From NCBI GenBank assembly GCA_022010055.1, contig CP091737.1:434001-498000 (forward strand): a stretch of 64,000 bases of DNA, given 5' to 3'. Origin of the DNA: Treponema sp. (GTDB lineage Bacteria; Spirochaetota; Spirochaetia; Treponematales; Treponemataceae). A program made the translations under genes and the position numbers. This document shows positions 25,197 to 34,550 of this stretch, in pieces (the stretch's first letter is position 1; each line of letters opens with the position of its first letter). A model generated the notes under the pieces. The model was not told where the DNA came from, searched no databases, and saw only the letters and a list, made by a program, of their open reading frames with translations.

Positions 25197-26252
25197 TTAC
25201 AGTTCTCCTTCTTTTAGTTTATAGCATCTGTTCTTATTCCCGCCCATTGCTTCAAGGTAGCCGAATTCAGTCAGCTGGCGCAGGTAACGCTTGGCTGTTG
25301 TAGGTGCAAAATCAAAATGCCGCACAAGTTCCTCTGTAGTGATTTGGGATTTATCGCTCATAAAATGCAAAATATCGACCAGTTTCTCGGCTAAAGTTGG
25401 CTTTACAGACCACTTATCGACTATTTTCAGCTTCAAAAGCGATTTATCGACCATTTTCTCATTATTTTCGCTCATGGAAGCCTTAAACTGTTCAATTTCT
25501 CTTTGCAGATGTTTTGCATGAAGGTTCAACATAAAGTCAATAAAAATACTATCATCATCTTTTTCCTGTGAGTCTATGAGAGCCTGAATATATTCCGCCT
25601 TGTCTTCTTTTAGAACTTTTGAAGGAATGAGTCCGTATTCCCACTGCAAAAGATTCATCAAAAGGCGGCTCATCCTGCCGTTTCCGTCTACCCACGGATG
25701 AATCGTTACCAGTTCATAATGCGCCCAGAAGCTCAGCTTGTAAACAGAAGGAATGTCTTTTGGATTTATATTTTTGCGAAGTTCATTCAACTTCTGGCAA
25801 AATGATTCAAGCTTTGCAGGAACTTTCTGATACGCCATATAAGAGGCTCCGCCAATTCCTGCCGTTACATTTACTTTTCTGAGTTCTCCTTTTGCCGCGG
25901 AAAAATCACCTGTAATTGTGTGATACTCGCTTCCAGTCCGTGCCATTACTTTTGCCGAAAGGCTTATAAGCGAATTCACTGTGATTTCTGGATGCTGCAT
26001 AATCCATTTTATTCCGTATTCGTAAGCATTCTTCAAATCCAGATTCATCATCTGTTCTGTAATTGTCCGCTTACTGGAAGTGATTCCTTCATCAAACAAA
26101 AGCTGGGCTTCAACTTCCGTAACGGTTGAGCCCTCGATTGCAGTGGAATGAGTAATGATTGAATACAGATAAAACTTTTCCCAGTCTATTTGATTGTTTA
26201 TTCCGAGTGAGTAATATTCATCTAAAATTTTCTGCAAGGTTCGCTCTGGCAT
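25197..26252 (-). CDS. Fic-family protein (AMP transferase type) with C-terminal winged helix
   Basis: About 351 residues. The N-terminal inhibitory motif HSTAIEGSTVT near residue 38 carries the TxxxE-G pattern. The Fic core IHPWVDGNGRMSRLL near residue 197 has Trp where HPF is usual but keeps His, Asp, Gly, Asn, Gly and Arg. The C-terminus (residues 275-350) is a winged HTH (TTAKRYLRQLTEFGYLE). Fic proteins move AMP from ATP to target proteins; the matching inhibitory motif predicts autoinhibition. ATG 26252 overlaps the hsdM TGA as TGATG, so it is coupled to hsdM. Fic genes inside type I RM operons are common, but their role there is unsettled. Confidence 0.9.
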   Translation of the reverse strand: MPERTLQKILDEYYSLGINNQIDWEKFYLYSIITHSTAIEGSTVTEVEAQLLFDEGITSSKRTITEQMMNLDLKNAYEYGIKWIMQHPEITVNSLISLSAKVMARTGSEYHTITGDFSAAKGELRKVNVTAGIGGASYMAYQKVPAKLESFCQKLNELRKNINPKDIPSVYKLSFWAHYELVTIHPWVDGNGRMSRLLMNLLQWEYGLIPSKVLKEDKAEYIQALIDSQEKDDDSIFIDFMLNLHAKHLQREIEQFKASMSENNEKMVDKSLLKLKIVDKWSVKPTLAEKLVDILHFMSDKSQITTEELVRHFDFAPTTAKRYLRQLTEFGYLEAMGGNKNRCYKLKEGEL

Positions 26253-27751
26253 CACAACTCTCCTTTCTGCGCTTTCTGATGAAGCTCTGTAATTTGTGCC
26301 AGCAGATTGTCTATATCAGCATTAAGCTTTGTACGCTTTTCTTCGTAATTCTGAATTGTTTCTGCAACGCTTAAGATTTCTTCTTCCTCGTGAGGATAAC
26401 CGCAAACATCAAAATTGTAATTTGAATCAATAAGTTCCTGCTCTGTGTAACATTTTGCTTTTGGATTTCCTTCTTCGTCTGTAATTTCCTTGCGATCGTT
26501 CCACCAGGCAATACAATCGTCAAAGTGCTTTAATTCCATCGGCTTTGTTTTGCTAAAGTGCTTTCTGTCGCTTGGAATGTCTACGCGATAGAACCAGGTC
26601 TTTCCTGTCGGCTCTTCATTATTAAAGAAAGAATGTTTGTTGTAATGCTTGTGTAAGGACTGAATACGCTGCCAGGCAAACGGACGATTGTGTGAAGGTT
26701 AAAATCTGTAAGGAGCTTTTTCTTAAGATTATTTTTTGCATTGTCGTTTCCAAACAGGAATCCATCTGGGACAATTACGGCTGCGCGGCCATCTTTTTTA
26801 AGACGATACATAATAACTGCCATAAATAAATCTGCAGTTTCACTTGAACGTAAGTCTGTAGGGAAGTTCTGTTTGATGTCGTCCTTTTCACTTCCGCCAT
26901 AAGGTGGATTCATAAGAATTACGTCAAAGGCATCTTTCTGGGTGTAGTCCAAAAGTTTATAAATTAGAGAGTTTCCGTGGTAAACTTTTGGGCTGTCCAG
27001 ACCATGCAAAAGCATGTTTGTAACACAAAGCATATAAGGGAACTGTTTTTTTTCTATGCCATAAATTGAGTTATAGATTTTTTCTGATTCCTCATTTGAA
27101 ATACTGCCCTTTGCGTCTTTTACTTCTTCAAGTTCTTTAATCCAGCTGGAAAGAAAGCCACCAGTACCGCAGGCAAAGTCTGCCATTGTTTCACCAATCT
27201 GCGGCTTAATCATTTTTGCCATAAACTGTGTTACAGCACGAGGTGTATAGAATTCACCGGCACTACCTGCGCTCTGGAGTTCTTTAAGAATTGTTTCGTA
27301 GATTTCTCCAAAAGCGTGAGTTTCTTCGTAGCTTCCAAAATCTAGCTCATCGATAATATTTACAATCTGACGGAGAAGTACACCGTCCTTCATGTAGTTG
27401 TTTGCATCTTCAAAAGTTGTGCGGACAATGCTCTGGCGGATTGGTGTGTCAGGTGAGATTTCAAGATTTAAGAGTTGGGAAAAGCTTATTGTTTACAAAG
27501 TTCAAGAGTTTGTCACCAGTAAGACCATCACCTTGATTTTCTGTATGTGCCCAGTTACGCCAGCGAAGTTCTTCCGGAATAATTGATTCGTATTTTTCAT
27601 CTTCAAATTCCCAGTCCTCTTCCTTTGCGTCATATACCTTTAAGAAAAGCATCCAGGCTATCTGTTCAATTCTCTGTGCATCACCGTTAATACCGGCATC
27701 GTTACGCATTACATCTCGAATGCGTTTTACAAAACTACTTAAGTTGCTCAT
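26252..27751 (-). CDS. hsdM: Type I restriction-modification methylase HsdM (two frame breaks)
   Basis: The N-terminal helical domain starts MSNLSSFVKRIRDVMR. The methyltransferase has EFYTPRAVTQFMAK, the SAM motif DFACGTGGFL, and the catalytic NPPYGG that makes it an adenine-N6 methylase. The C-terminal helices run to QKAQKGEL. Frames slip near 27470 (after NNKLFPTL, continuing LNLEISPDTP) and in a T-run near 26630 (continuing FFNNEEPTGKTWFYRVD). Joined length is about 499 residues, normal. It starts directly after the GxxExxY stop codon (TAA-ATG). It methylates host DNA with HsdS and is required for restriction. Confidence 0.9.
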
Positions 27752-28177
27752 TTATTTTTCCTCTATCCTATTGTCACACGGATTCGAGTCGGCTAACGCC
27801 GCCTCTTTAAACATTGTTATTCGCTGCCATTTTAAAGAATTTTCTCCAAAATTAACAAGCAATCCTATTTCAAGATTTGAGGCTTTTAGGTAATTCAAAA
27901 CCTGAGCCTTATGAGCTTTTACAAGGTTTGTCACAGCTTTTAATTCTACAATTATCGAATCATAACAAACAAAATCAGCATAGTATTCTTTATCTAATTT
28001 CTGTCCTTTATAGACAATCGGTAATAATTTCTCTCTCTCATAAGGAATATGTCGAAGGTCAAATTCTTTCTGCAATGCTTCCTGATAAACAGGTTCAAGA
28101 AATCCATTTCCTAATTCATTATGAACTTCCATGCAAGCGTTTAATATTTTTGCAGTATATTCTTTTAACATTAACAT
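27752..28177 (-). CDS. GxxExxY-family protein (small PD-(D/E)XK-like nuclease candidate)
   Basis: About 141 residues. NGFLEPVYQEAL gives the GxxExxY signature and YYADFVCYDSIIVELKAV the D...ExK nuclease-like core. Start 28177 is chosen for its GGAGA site. Its biochemical role is not established in general. The gene is the only cargo of an inverted-repeat-bounded segment (27771-28224) set between hsdR and hsdM. Its last residues, ALADSNPCDN, are read from the left inverted repeat, and the same peptide occurs in the HsdS linker. Confidence 0.8.
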   Translation of the reverse strand: MLMLKEYTAKILNACMEVHNELGNGFLEPVYQEALQKEFDLRHIPYEREKLLPIVYKGQKLDKEYYADFVCYDSIIVELKAVTNLVKAHKAQVLNYLKASNLEIGLLVNFGENSLKWQRITMFKEAALADSNPCDNRIEEK

Positions 28178-28224
28178 AAATATCTCCAAGATTTTGCGTT
28201 AGCAAAATCCAATCCGTGTGACAA
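27771..28224. mobile_element. 454-bp inverted-repeat cassette carrying the GxxExxY gene
   Basis: The left end is TTGTCACACGGATT, seven bases, GCTAACGC (27771-27799). The right end is its inverse, GCGTTAGC, seven bases, AATCCGTGTGACAA (28196-28224). It begins three bases after the hsdR stop and ends 20 bp before hsdM, so it interrupts neither. No transposase is inside. Short copies with the same ends and about 34 bp between the arms sit twice in hsdS. A non-autonomous transposable element is the simplest reading; no target duplication is obvious (CCTA against CCTT). Confidence 0.6.
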
Positions 28225-28226
28225 CC

Positions 28227-30723
28227 TTATGCCACTTTATACAATTCGTTTTCCAGCTCATGCAAAGCGGCGCGGTATTTGTCATTTCCACCGAACAAAG
28301 CCGCAATACGAGCAGGCTTTCCATATTTAGTAAATGGATTCTGTTTTAGAATTTCTGTTGATTCAATATCATAAATGCCAAGTTCAGCATATTTATCCAA
28401 AAGTGCATTTATAACTTCGCGGGCAGCTTCTCCGTACTTTCCAAAGATGTCACGTTTCTTTACATTCTCTGCACGCTCTCGTCTTGTCAGTGGTTTTTGA
28501 TTAAATGCAATATGACAGATAAAATCAAAGTCATCTACATCAGTCATGTTCTGGTCTTTCTTAATCAGCTCAAGATCAATGCCTTTCTCCTTTAGCATAT
28601 TACGGATGATTTCTTTTTTCTGCTCACCGTTCCACGTCTGTATAAAGTTTTCCAATGTCTGGTAAGTTCCAAGAATACTTTCTTTTGTATAATCTTCAAT
28701 AGATTCCTGCTTCAAGAGTTTTCCATCTGTATCATATATAGAAACTAAACGCTGAAGGACATTTACTTTAACTCCACCTTTTCCAATAATTGGTTTTGGA
28801 TTATGTGTAGGAGGATCAAGTATAATTGGTCCATCTCCGCCATCTTCTGGATCGTCTGGGTCTCCTGGTTCAATCGGTGTCTTAGGTTCGGGATTTGGAT
28901 TATAATCTTCATCCTGTTCAATTTGCCATCCCAGTCAGGGTCTGCAAATAATCGGCTTACTCTGCGGAAGTCCATAATTGTAAAATGAGTTTTTCCATCA
29001 TCGTAGCGAAGTCTTGTACCACGGCCGATAATCTGCTTAAACTCAGTCATTGAATTAATAAGTTCATCAATGACAATAAGTTTTACCATTTTACAGTCAC
29101 TACCGGTAGAAAGCAGTTTTGAAGTTGTTGCAATTACCGGGTAAGGCTGTGAAACAGAAATAAAATAATCAAGTTTATCTTTTCCGTATTTATCGCTTCC
29201 TGTAATGCGAACGACATACTGTTCCTTTACATTTCCCTGATTATCTTTCAGAACCATGTCAGTATTTAAATTGTTTAATGCAACACGCATTCTATCTGCG
29301 GCATCTTCTGTAGGACAGAATACAATCGTTTTAGACATACGGTCTGTTTCTTTCAGGTACTTTGTAATTTCAGTTGCAACCTCATCAATACGGTCTTGAA
29401 TAATGATGTTGTAATCATAATCAGAAAGATTATATTCACGGTCTTCAATTTCGTTACCGTGAATATCTTTCTGTCCTTTTCTTGGTCGCCAGCCATCATC
29501 TATATTTGTATGAACATTAATTACTTTGAACGGAGCAAGGAATCCATCTTCAATTCCCTGTTTTAAACTGTATGAATAAACAGGCTCTCCAAAATAATCG
29601 ATGTTAGAAACATATTTTGTTTCTTTTGGAGTGGCGGTCATGCCGATTTGGGTAGCGCCGTTAAAGTAGTCAAGGATTTTACGCCAGCGTGAGTCAGCTT
29701 TTGCGGAACCGCGGTGACACTCATCAACAATAATCAAATCAAAGAAATCAGGAGTAAAGAATTCCTTATATTTTGAAAGTTCGTTTTCAATCTCTTCTTC
29801 TGTTTCTTCCTCTTCGTCATTATGATGTTTTGCAGAATCCAACTGCTGGTACAAAGCAAAGTAAACCTGATATGCTGAGATTTTAGATTTGTCTTCTTTC
29901 TGAAAATTGATTTTGTGAATTACTTTATCAAGCGGCTTAAAGTCCTGCTGAATAGACTGATCCACAAGATTATTTCTGTCTGCAAGATAAAGAACTTTCT
30001 TTTTAGTTCCAGATTCAATCAAACGCCATACAATCTGAAAAGCTGTATATGTTTTTCCAGTTCCTGTTGCCATTGCAATGAGTATACGAGCCTGATGTTT
30101 TGCAATTGCTTCAAGAGTTCTGTTTACTGCATTACGCTGATAATAACGTGGCGGATAACAGTCTGCTCCAGAATAGAAAGGTGTGTTCATCAGTTTCTCT
30201 TCAAAACAAAGAGGAACATCATATGCAGCTGATTTTCCGTCAATGTAATATCGTTCACGGTTTTCAACTTCTATTATTTTTTGAGCATCAACACCTTTCC
30301 ATCGTGTATATAATTCATCTGCTGTCGGGAATTCAGATAAAGGGAATTCTTTTTCAAGACCGGTAGTAAAATCATGTTCAAAAAAACTGTCACCATTAGA
30401 AGTATAAACAAAAGGAACATTCATCATAATTCCATAAGTAATTGCCTGTTGCATTCCAAATGAAGATGAATGATTATTGTCTTTTGCCTCAACAATTGCT
30501 AAAGGGGTTCCTTTGTTATACCAGAGAACATAGTCACAACGTTTACCTTTATCGCGGCTTGGAATATTACCTTTGATATGAACTTTACCGTCTGTAAACT
30601 TGTTGGCAGGAGAAGTCTCCATAGTAATTTCTTTATATCCCACTTTGCAGTCAAAGCTGGTGTAATATATTGGAGTTTTATATCTTCTTCTGTCATGTTT
30701 TTTATGTCAAAAATATCACTCAT
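28227..30723 (-). CDS. hsdR: Type I restriction enzyme HsdR, translocase/nuclease subunit (two frame breaks)
   Basis: Starts MSDIFDIKNMTEEDIKLQY, and slips near 30660 to enter AKWGYKEITMET. The PD-(D/E)XK nuclease core is CDYVLWYNKGTPLAIVEAK. Helicase motifs are MATGTGKTYTAF (Walker A), IIVDECHRG, GMTATP, IVFCPT and IIGRGTRLR. A second slip near 28930, after DWDGKL, leads through a Pro/Asp-rich stretch into the C-terminal helical domain ending ELYKVA. Total about 832 residues, somewhat short for HsdR but all motor motifs are present. It cuts unmethylated DNA after translocation. It begins four bases after the XRE gene and ends three bases before the GxxExxY cassette. Confidence 0.9.
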
Positions 30724-30726
30724 TTT

Positions 30727-30939
30727 TCACTCTCCATCACCCGCATTTACTTCCATAATATCCCCAATCTCGCAGTCAAGCGCAATGCAGATTTTCCTAA
30801 GGCTCTCCATGGAAACATCTTCGCCTTTGCCCATTTTGGCTACGATGTTGCTGGTGATTTTTGCCTGGCGGATTAGGTCGCTTTTGTTCATGTCGCGGTC
30901 GATTAGGATTTTCCAGAGTTTTTTGTAACTTGCACTCAT
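30727..30939 (-). CDS. Small XRE-family HTH regulator
   Basis: 70 residues forming a single helix-turn-helix (DLIRQAKITSNIVAKMGKGEDVSMESLRKICIALDCEIGDIM), the compact Cro/CI type common as controllers of RM or toxin modules. Its ATG overlaps the TGA of the upstream DUF3990-like fragment (ATGA), and hsdR starts four bases after its stop, so it is coupled to both. Autoregulation of the RM operon is a reasonable inference. Confidence 0.85.
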   Translation of the reverse strand: MSASYKKLWKILIDRDMNKSDLIRQAKITSNIVAKMGKGEDVSMESLRKICIALDCEIGDIMEVNAGDGE

Positions 30940-31098
30940 TGTAGTTTTCCTGTTTTGATTTCGGTCTTTAAATAGTCATACACATAAAGGTGGCTTTGAA
31001 AGTAAAGTCCTGTCTTTGGGTCACAGAGTTTCTGGTAGAGTTCTGAGTTGTACACGGCACGCAAGGCCTGTTCCACATTTGAACCATGATACAAACAT
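30936..31098 (-). pseudogene. Internally deleted DUF3990-like gene fragment
   Basis: ATG 31098 overlaps the preceding TGA. With one T removed, the frame reads MLYHGSNVEQALRAVYNSEL, then CDPKTGLYFQSH and YDYLKTEIKTGKLQ. LYHGS is the N-terminal signature of DUF3990 (ADP-ribosyltransferase-like fold). The central catalytic part with the usual DFGxGFY motif is missing: about 53 residues remain of an expected 150 or more. Loss of the core supports a true remnant. Confidence 0.5.
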
Positions 31099-31323
31099 CA
31101 GACATTTCCTCCATGGTCTTTGCAATAAGAAGCTAATGTATCTACCATTTCCGAATATGCAAGGGTGTGGGCTATATTGTAGTGCTGTTCCAAAAGCGTA
31201 ATGGCATTAAATCGATCTAGGTAGTTGAATGCTTGTGTGGTGGAAAGCGAATATTTTTTTTGAGAAATCGCTTACGAGAGCAACGGTATATTCAATTTTG
31301 TCTTTTACAGGTACTTCCGCCAT
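31098..31323 (-). CDS. DUF3791-family small protein (frame break near 31258)
   Basis: Reads MAEVPVKDKIEYTVALVSDF, slips in an A-run, and continues STTQAFNYLDRFNAITLLEQHYNIAHTLAY to KDHGGNV. The pattern of AFNYL..F..I..L..HY.IAHT matches DUF3791, usually encoded directly before DUF3990 genes as a presumed toxin-antitoxin-like pair. The TGA overlaps the next ATG (TGATG). It is the first gene of the defence island. Confidence 0.6.
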
Positions 31324-31428
31324 TCTGATTCTCCAACAAGGGAATTATACCATGTTTCTCTTAAATTTTAAATAAAATCTCACGAAATCGGGAGAAAAGC
31401 GAGAAAAATATTTCCTAAGGTAAAAACT

Positions 31429-31449
31429 AAAATTCTCACTGAGAATTTT
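31429..31449. repeat. 21-bp near-perfect palindrome in the island boundary
   Basis: AAAATTCTCA, one base, TGAGAATTTT. It lies in the 408-bp gap between the DUF3791 start (31323) and the PAP2 stop (31732). That gap has a 73-codon minus frame (31380-31601) without a ribosome binding site or domain, which I do not call a gene. I see no tRNA or direct repeat marking an integration site. Confidence 0.4.
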
Positions 31450-31731
31450 ACGACAAAGTCCTTAAAAATCTCAGAAAAAACTTGCCGATTGGCACATGAA
31501 TTTATTATCTTTAGAGCGTATCTTTCGGCCGAAGATATGGGCTTCGTTAGAGTTCCTAGAGAAAAAAAGAGAGCCAAGTGAGAAACCTCAACGCACCGCA
31601 TAAATTTTTACACCTTAAACCTGTAAAATTTTTGTGTTGACTAAATAGCGCATTTTCCGAGCGGATGCGTGCATTTTTTTTAAACTGGATTTTTTTTTAA
31701 GCAATTTTTTTTGAATTAAATAAAGCTTGCA

Positions 31732-32574
31732 TTAAAAACTGAGCCTCATCAAAAAACCGTTCGGCAAAACTCCAACCTGAATATTTTCTTTTTTTTCTGC
31801 TTTTTTAGACTGATGCAAAAAAGGAACTAAAAATCCTGTGCAAGAACCAATCAACGCTCCGACAGCAACATCGCTTACAAAGTGATTTCCGGACAAAACG
31901 CGGCTTACGGCTGTTGCGGCTGCAAGAGAAAAACTTCCGGCGCAAACAGCATAACGCAACGGGCTTTCAGGAAAATATTTCCAAAAAACATAGCTCGAAA
32001 AAGCGGCTCCGGCAAAAGCCATTGTTGAGTGTCCTGACGGAAAAGAATTTGCAAAATCGCCGTTATCTTTGTACGAATCGTAAGAATCGCCGCTTTCAAA
32101 ATAGCACATTGGCCGGTAACGGTTTATTGAAAGTTTTGCAAGTTCCTTGATTCCATTCGCGATTAAAAGAGTTTCGGTATACATTAAGACGACAGTTTTC
32201 CATTCGCTTTTTTGAGATTTTCCCAAAATAAAAATCGGAGATGCCATTGCAGAGCACAAAAAAATGTTTCCGCCAACTTTGTCGAGCAGAAAATTGTAAT
32301 CGTTCATAAAAAATCTGTCAAAACCGTTTACAGATTTTTTTTCAAAACTGCGGTTTTCATCAAACGTCTGCCGATTGATTTTTAAAACGTTGTCCAAAAG
32401 CAAATCCGCTCCGGACAAAAAAATTCCCGTGCCAAGCAATGCTCCGTCTTTTTTTTTAGAAAGACAAAATGGACTTTCAGAGACGCAAACGCTCTTTACA
32501 GAATTTGTAACGTCCGCAAAGAAATGTGAGCACAAACAGAAAATCAGTATTTTTAATAGAAATGCTTTTTTCAT
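31732..32574 (-). CDS. PAP2-family phosphatase, exported or membrane-bound
   Basis: 280 residues. An N-terminal signal (MKKAFLLKILIFCLCSHFFA) is followed by the three PAP2 motifs: KLSINRYRP, FPSGHSTMAF and SRVLSGNHFVSDV. Catalytic His and Arg residues are all present. It probably dephosphorylates lipid phosphates or undecaprenyl pyrophosphate in the periplasm. It is the first core-type gene after the AT-rich island. It stands alone: 194 bp without features separate it from the DUF115 gene. Confidence 0.9.
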   Translation of the reverse strand: MKKAFLLKILIFCLCSHFFADVTNSVKSVCVSESPFCLSKKKDGALLGTGIFLSGADLLLDNVLKINRQTFDENRSFEKKSVNGFDRFFMNDYNFLLDKVGGNIFLCSAMASPIFILGKSQKSEWKTVVLMYTETLLIANGIKELAKLSINRYRPMCYFESGDSYDSYKDNGDFANSFPSGHSTMAFAGAAFSSYVFWKYFPESPLRYAVCAGSFSLAAATAVSRVLSGNHFVSDVAVGALIGSCTGFLVPFLHQSKKAEKKENIQVGVLPNGFLMRLSF

Positions 32575-32768
32575 CTTTTTTACAATTTTAAATTTTACAG
32601 AACCGCTTTTAAAAACTGCTATAAACGTTCAGACTTAGGACTGTCAAAAATCTGTGATGAATATTATCTCACGCTTTCGAGAAATTGTCAAAATGTTGTG
32701 GATGAAAAAAAATAATTGTGGATAGTTCTAGTGCTCACCTTTTTTTATAAATTTGAGAATATAAATGA

Positions 32769-34550
32769 TTACACATTTGATTCAGTATCCAAAAAATATT
32801 CCCGGCAGAATTTTTCGATAGAGGCGAAGAACTGGATGTTACGAGCTTTTTCTGGAAGAAAACTTAAATTTGTGGATGGAACTAGCGCAAGAACCGGGGC
32901 GATTTGCAGGCTGGCAAGGCGTGTTTTGTATTCTTCAGCGTTGAAGTCCGGGCGGTTCAGATTTTTTTGTGCTTCGATGCAGATATTCAGGGCGGCCTGG
33001 AGTTCCGCATTGAATTCCTTCACCGCAGCCTTGAATCCCTGTTCGCGGCGGAATTTTTCTTCCGCAGTTTGCGCGGCGGAAAGGAATTCTGTTTTTTGCG
33101 GAAGAATGTCCGGCAGTTCCATAAGTTTTTTCAGCCTGAAAGGTTCAACGCCTGGAATGTAAAGTCCTTCCGGTGAAAGCGTGAACGTTTTTGTTTCCGG
33201 GCTTGCGGCAATGTTGCTTTCAAACCACCAGGCAAACATTTTCATCCGCTGGTCAGAAAGCACAGGATTTCCGTAAAAATCTTTTTCCACGGAAACGTTT
33301 CCGCTGAAAAGAAGCGGGAGCGAGGCGGTTTCTGCCGGCTTTATTCTTGTTGAGGCTGTGTGAATTTTCTGTTCAAAGGCGCTTCCTCTTATGTGGGTTT
33401 GATTTTTTGGAAACGAAAGGTCAATGCCGCACATAAAAATATTTTTTGCGCCGCAGAATTTTGCAAATGTCCATGCGCAGCTTGCGACTGAACCGCCCGA
33501 ACCTAAATATCCCTGTTCGCCGCAGAATTTTTCAAAGAACTGGCCGACCGGAATCTGGCTTTTTGCGCAAACGATTTTTTTGCATTCAAATTTAAAAACT
33601 GTGGGATAAACCGAATTTTCTGTTATCAATATGCTTTCCGGGCTTTTTAGTCCGGCGATGTGTCTGTATGCCCAGTATTGCGGGTCTGTTAGAACGATGA
33701 AGTCTGGCTGGATATTCTGCTGAAGCAGCGCGCGCAACGCCGTGTCAACACAGACAATGACCATCTTGTTTTTCAGTGTTGCTAAGTGCGGAAGAATTTT
33801 TTCAAGCGAGGGTCCGGCTCCAAGCGCCAGAAAAGGCAGATTTTTTGCGCGCAATCTGAAAATGTTCACGCCTTCAAGAAGCGCGGATTTTCCGATGTTG
33901 CGTTTTGAGTTTCTGAACCAAAGCGTGCGGAATTTTTCCAGAGTTGCGTTGTTGATTTTTTCTTTTTCTTTGTTGCGCTGAATCAGCGTTGAAAGTTCTG
34001 AAAAATATTTTGCCGCATGAGCCGTTTGCGCCGCAGATGAAAAAAATACGCTGTTCAGAATTCCCTGGCAGTTCATCAGGGTTATTGTCTGGCTTACGGA
34101 TGCTCCGCAAGCGAATATTATTGATTTGTGCTGAAAAAGCGGCTCTGCGTCAACAAGAAGCATTGGCGCAAGAAAATGGTTCACATCCGGCTCCACAAGA
34201 ATGATTGTTTTCTGCGGAAAAAGCCCGGCGGTAAATATCGGCGCGTAAAAAAGCCCGAATCCTTCAAAAACAATTGCTTCTGCGGTCTGAATTTCTTCTT
34301 TTTTTGAATTTATTAAATTTTCAGCTTCTTTTTTTGGATTGTAAGCAGAATGAATCTGGATAGAATTTTCTTTTGCAGTTATGTCTCCGTTTTTTGCATT
34401 AAAAACTTCCCAGAATGGATATAGAAGTTCTTTTTCGTTTTGAGAGCCGATAGTTTTTTCAAAAAAATCAATCTGTTTTTCCATTGCTTTTGCAAGCTCA
34501 GGAAAACGATTCTTAAAAAGCGAAAGATTTTTATTCCAAGTTGAGTTCAA
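32769..34550 (-). CDS. DUF115 motility-associated (Maf-type) protein
   Basis: 593 residues. A MptE/6-hydroxymethylpterin-pyrophosphokinase-like core has LALGAGPSLEKILPHL, VCVDTALRALL, PDFIVLTDPQ and NIFMCGIDLSF, and a long C-terminal helical part follows. In flagellated bacteria such proteins are linked to flagellin glycosylation (Maf) and, in spirochaetes, to motility; the precise reaction is not fixed by sequence. Its ATG overlaps the end of the PBP gene by 20 bases, so it is coupled to the lepB-PBP unit. Frame intact. Confidence 0.8.
   Translation of the reverse strand: MNSTWNKNLSLFKNRFPELAKAMEKQIDFFEKTIGSQNEKELLYPFWEVFNAKNGDITAKENSIQIHSAYNPKKEAENLINSKKEEIQTAEAIVFEGFGLFYAPIFTAGLFPQKTIILVEPDVNHFLAPMLLVDAEPLFQHKSIIFACGASVSQTITLMNCQGILNSVFFSSAAQTAHAAKYFSELSTLIQRNKEKEKINNATLEKFRTLWFRNSKRNIGKSALLEGVNIFRLRAKNLPFLALGAGPSLEKILPHLATLKNKMVIVCVDTALRALLQQNIQPDFIVLTDPQYWAYRHIAGLKSPESILITENSVYPTVFKFECKKIVCAKSQIPVGQFFEKFCGEQGYLGSGGSVASCAWTFAKFCGAKNIFMCGIDLSFPKNQTHIRGSAFEQKIHTASTRIKPAETASLPLLFSGNVSVEKDFYGNPVLSDQRMKMFAWWFESNIAASPETKTFTLSPEGLYIPGVEPFRLKKLMELPDILPQKTEFLSAAQTAEEKFRREQGFKAAVKEFNAELQAALNICIEAQKNLNRPDFNAEEYKTRLASLQIAPVLALVPSTNLSFLPEKARNIQFFASIEKFCREYFLDTESNV

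Noticed and set aside
18341..31323. Integrative element or prophage bounded by tRNA att sites
   Set aside because: No tRNA, integrase or matching direct repeats flank the AT-rich region.
31380..31601. 73-codon minus frame between DUF3791 and PAP2
   Set aside because: No ribosome site, no domain, and it spans a palindrome; not supported as a gene.
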